Shown here: positions 18,321 to 20,311 of the stretch, one piece after another
How positions within the stretch are numbered: position 1 is the first letter of the stretch
Layout: every line of letters begins with the position of its first letter
Origin: Pelargonium cotyledonis
Lineage: Eukaryota; Streptophyta; Magnoliopsida; Geraniales; Geraniaceae
Assembly (NCBI GenBank): GCA_036897625.1
Contig: JAYMTA010001372.1
Coordinates: 1 to 20,311, forward strand
Reading direction: 5' to 3'
Length of the DNA: 20,311 nucleotides
The notes under the pieces: model-generated
What the model was told of the DNA's origin: nothing
Database searches by the model: none
The model's input: the letters and a program-made list of their open reading frames with translations, nothing else
Position numbers and translations under genes: made by a program

Positions 18321-19424
18321 CATTTAGGCTCTCATACACTTGTGATCTCTGGATCACCTTCCACCACACCAAGTACACAGGCCCTTCCTCTTGAGCTCAT
18401 CTTGTGTTGCTTGGGAATTTGGGTTAACTGGCCTTGCATACGTGTTAGGGGTATAAGGAGGTCTAGCATAGTTATTTTGGGCGGAGTTGGTTCTAATGGT
18501 GGTGTTTGGTTTGTTATAGGGTCTTGTGGCAGATTGAGTGGTTCTGGGAGCATTATTTTGGGTAGAACTGGTTCCTCCTTTAAATGAATAAGAAGTTTGG
18601 TTGTGATTCAAAAAGATTGCAAAAGGAGATTTGTAGGGAATGGGTAATTTCTTTGTGGGATACATCATTCCTTCCAGCTGCTCAGCCAGAGTAAGAGCCT
18701 GATTTAAATTGTTGGGAGCAAAAAGTCTCACAGCTTTACCAATATCTGGTTTGAGGTTGCTAAGAAAAATACTCAGCAAGTTCTTAGGGGACAGATCCAG
18801 ATATGTGATAATGCTTTCAAATGCATCATAAAACTCTTCCAATGCGTTTGTTTGTTTCAAGTTAACCAACTCTGAAAGAGGGTCATCAAACTCTGATTCT
18901 ACAAATCTTCTTCTGAATTCCAGCATATAATTCACCCAAGAGATTTCAGCAGCTCCACTGAGTCTTTCCATCTTCATGAGGTGCTGATGGAATTTAAGAG
19001 TCTTCCCTTCCAGACAACACATAGCCTCTCCAACTTTATCTGGTTCCAAAATTCTTTCCCTATCATAGTATTGATCGAATTACATTTTCCACCCCAAGAA
19101 ATCTGTTTCATCAAAATGAGGTCCATCCCTTCTTCTGAACCTATGGTACTCTACTTTTGGTGTTGGCCCCAACAAGGAACTACCAGAAATTTTCTCAGAT
19201 GCCTGTAATACAAAGCCAGTTCCAGTAGGTTCCATGGGTTGCTTACCAAAAGAAGTTGAAGATTGGGATACCAAGGTAGCTAGCAAGTCCTTGATTTCCT
19301 TGTTGTCTACTGCCAACTCTTCTAGCCTTAGATTCTCCCCCTTCAAGTCTTCTTGTAACAATCCTACCTCCTTCTGAGTTGATTGGAGATCCTTCGGCAT
19401 ACGAGTAGCAAGATTTTCAGCCAT
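18321..19424 (-). pseudogene. Gypsy gag (capsid and zinc knuckle)
   Basis: ATG at 19422-19424 lies just inside the PBS. The first 100 residues are charged and likely coiled-coil (LLQEDLKGENLRLEELAVDN). A TAA at 19078-19080, just before FDQYYDRERIL, splits off the capsid part. Next come the retrotransposon-gag block (NYMLEFRRRFVESEFDDP, LEEFYDAFESII), an Asn/Thr-rich linker and a zinc knuckle, CTWCGGR then HKC, broken by a TGA (about 18354). Gag would pack the element RNA. The stops make this copy defective. Confidence 0.9.
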
Positions 19425-19439
19425 GTCCAAGGATGGATA

Positions 19440-19451
19440 GCTCTGGTACCA
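19440..19451 (-). other. Primer-binding site of the Gypsy element
   Basis: Minus-strand TGGTACCAGAGC, one base inside the 5' LTR, matches the initiator-Met tRNA 3' end (TGGTATCAGAGC) with one mismatch. Confidence 0.85.
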
Positions 19452-19452
19452 C

Positions 19453-19797
19453 TGTTAAGATCCCTAAAACTGGATCTGGGAAAGGGAAATGAACAACAGA
19501 AGAAGAAGAAGGAGGAAGAAGAAGAAGAATGCTCTAGATAGAATTTTAGAGAGAGAGAGAGGGAGATATTTTCATTCATCATAATCATTGGATGATCATT
19601 ACAAATTCCACTATCTCCTCTATATTCCCTCTGCACAGCAGTAGGGCATCATTCTTGGAAGAAACAGTTCTAACGACTAAATATACTGAAGCAGCAACCA
19701 ACTCAGATTAAATGAAATGAAGCATTTTAACCAAGCCAAATAAAACGACGACAACTTAAAGATAAAAACGACACAGCTTCTGATATGGCTCGTATCA
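19453..19797 (-). repeat. 5' LTR of the Gypsy element (right copy)
   Basis: 345 bases, plus-strand ends TGTTAAGATCC and GGCTCGTATCA. Has a GAA-rich tract (about 19498-19532) and a shorter GA run than the left copy. Confidence 0.9.
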
Positions 19798-19930
19798 TGC
19801 TGCTCGATCTCCGGTGGCTATGACTTGTGATTCGGTGATGATTTGGCGGTGAGGGATGAGAGTCGAGAGTGTGGTTTAGTGACGGAGTGAATGACAGTAA
19901 ACAAAGAGAAGTGATTAGGTCTTCTCTCTT

Positions 19931-20120
19931 TACTTTCTTTTTATTTTATTTTTAATTCTTTTTGTATTATTTTTTTTTATGGAAACAGTCTGAAAATCAT
20001 TTATATAAGATAATAGAAGTAACAGTCAACGAACTGAAACTCAGAATCAAACATACATTAGAGACATAGACTATGAACCCTAAATCGCTGATCAAAACAA
20101 CCACAACCAATCGAACCCGG
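19931..20120. other. AT-rich then mixed sequence, no gene seen
   Basis: On the minus strand the A-rich 19940-19980 part could be the promoter side of the leader-like exon. No open frame or known element is recognised. Confidence 0.3.
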
Positions 20121-20311
20121 AACAACTTAAGACCCACCACCTAAAATAGCAATTCAGACACTGACAAACTGAGATCCTAACTCGAGACCCAGCCGACTAC
20201 AGAAGGCTACCCACTAGGACTGAACCCAGCCCCCCTGGAGCCACTCAAACAACTTAAGACCCACCACCTAAAATAGCAATTCAGACACTGACAAACTGAG
20301 ATCCTAACTCG
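20121..20311. repeat. Start of a tandem array with 127-bp period
   Basis: A 64-base block starting AACAACTTAAGACCCACC recurs without change at 20121-20184 and 20248-20311, the second copy running to the window edge. Between them lie 63 bases that would complete the unit. Only one full unit is visible. Confidence 0.85.

Larger units (their letters stand above)
14428..19797 (-). mobile_element. Ty3/Gypsy chromovirus-type LTR retrotransposon, nearly full length, inactive
   Basis: 5.37 kb from LTR to LTR. Order on the minus strand: 5' LTR, PBS, gag, protease, RT, RNase H, integrase, chromodomain, PPT, 3' LTR. The C-terminal chromodomain defines a chromovirus. The short LTRs (about 350 bases), total length and initiator-Met-type PBS fit the Reina clade, which is inference. 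A hand count of the ungapped part of the LTRs gives about 21 differences in about 260 bases (roughly 8%), so the insertion is not recent. Coding regions carry at least five stops and several frame changes. The 5-bp target duplication appears to be TGCTG. At the left edge it overlaps the terminal TG of the LTR, as if two bases were lost. Confidence 0.93.
14340..19930 (-). other. Split leader-like exon of an unknown minus-strand transcript
   Basis: The sequences just outside the Gypsy element (19798-19930 and 14340-14427) are GC-richer and on the minus strand contain no ATG. They read as one continuous segment if the element is removed. A CAGCA copy sits at each edge (plus strand TGCTG at 14425-14429 and 19798-19802). 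The segment ends with a canonical donor AAG|GTACGC at 14340. This is how a 5' untranslated exon looks. The transcript's further exons are unknown. The ACCase fragment lies downstream on the same strand. Confidence 0.4.

Noticed and set aside
18201..18587. 128-codon plus-strand frame inside the Gypsy element
   Set aside because: Antisense shadow of gag. The Gly/Ser-rich product arises from the Asn/Pro/Thr-rich linker read backwards.
1..20311. tRNA, rRNA, CRISPR or bacterial-type operons
   Set aside because: No cloverleaf, rRNA-like block, spaced direct repeats or ribosome-binding-site-led gene runs were seen. The content is plant nuclear.

Overview
The window reads as intergenic plant DNA, most likely from a eudicot. 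It is AT-rich and packed with old, nested transposable elements, and it holds one clearly intact host gene. All calls come from reading the sequence by eye. No database or alignment was run.

Left part (1-4050): pieces of a minus-strand Ty1/Copia element. The start of the reverse-transcriptase domain lies at about 95-345, and the GAG-pre-integrase plus integrase core lies at about 2614-3386. Some 2.3 kb of LTR-like sequence separates them, with TATAAATA boxes on both strands. A decayed LINE piece and a second short Copia-integrase-like scrap (about 3690-4045) follow.

Host gene (4335-5059, minus): a three-exon gene for a 139-residue actin-depolymerizing factor (ADF/cofilin). Exon 1 contributes only the ATG. 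The splice sites are canonical and the frame is intact. Its C-terminus looks like the pollen-type ADF7/ADF10 group. The upstream side has a pyrimidine-rich leader and, further out, a palindromic pair of W-box cores (5774-5790).

Middle (5330-9595): mostly unassigned repeats, including a TGATGATGTCA-rich array at 6150-6362. At 7648-8770 sits a Pack-MULE-like element with about 150-bp inverted repeats around a GC-rich cargo. It interrupts a sequence that also occurs, uninterrupted, upstream of the ADF gene. A 74-81 bp AT-rich tandem repeat follows (8989-9200).

9595-11342 (plus): a 5'-truncated L1-type LINE, from the end of its reverse transcriptase through a zf-RVT domain to a short poly(A). 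It is broken by frameshifts and one stop. Then comes a GC-richer, leader-like stretch with a 51-bp duplication.

12051 onward: the left end of a CACTA (En/Spm-type) DNA transposon with GTGACAA-type subterminal repeats. Behind it, on the minus strand, lies a decayed fragment of a homomeric acetyl-CoA carboxylase gene covering the biotin-attachment region (about 12775-13136). The other CACTA terminus is not in the window.

14428-19797 (minus): a nearly full-length Ty3/Gypsy chromovirus-type retrotransposon (about 5.4 kb, probably Reina-like). It has two LTRs, a PBS, a PPT, gag, protease, RT, RNase H, integrase and a chromodomain, and is disabled by several stops and frameshifts. It is inserted in an ATG-free stretch that looks like a split 5' leader exon. 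The window ends inside a tandem array with a 127-bp period.

I do not see a new biological system. The most interesting content is the intact ADF gene among repeats and the two transposons that seem to carry host-gene pieces.
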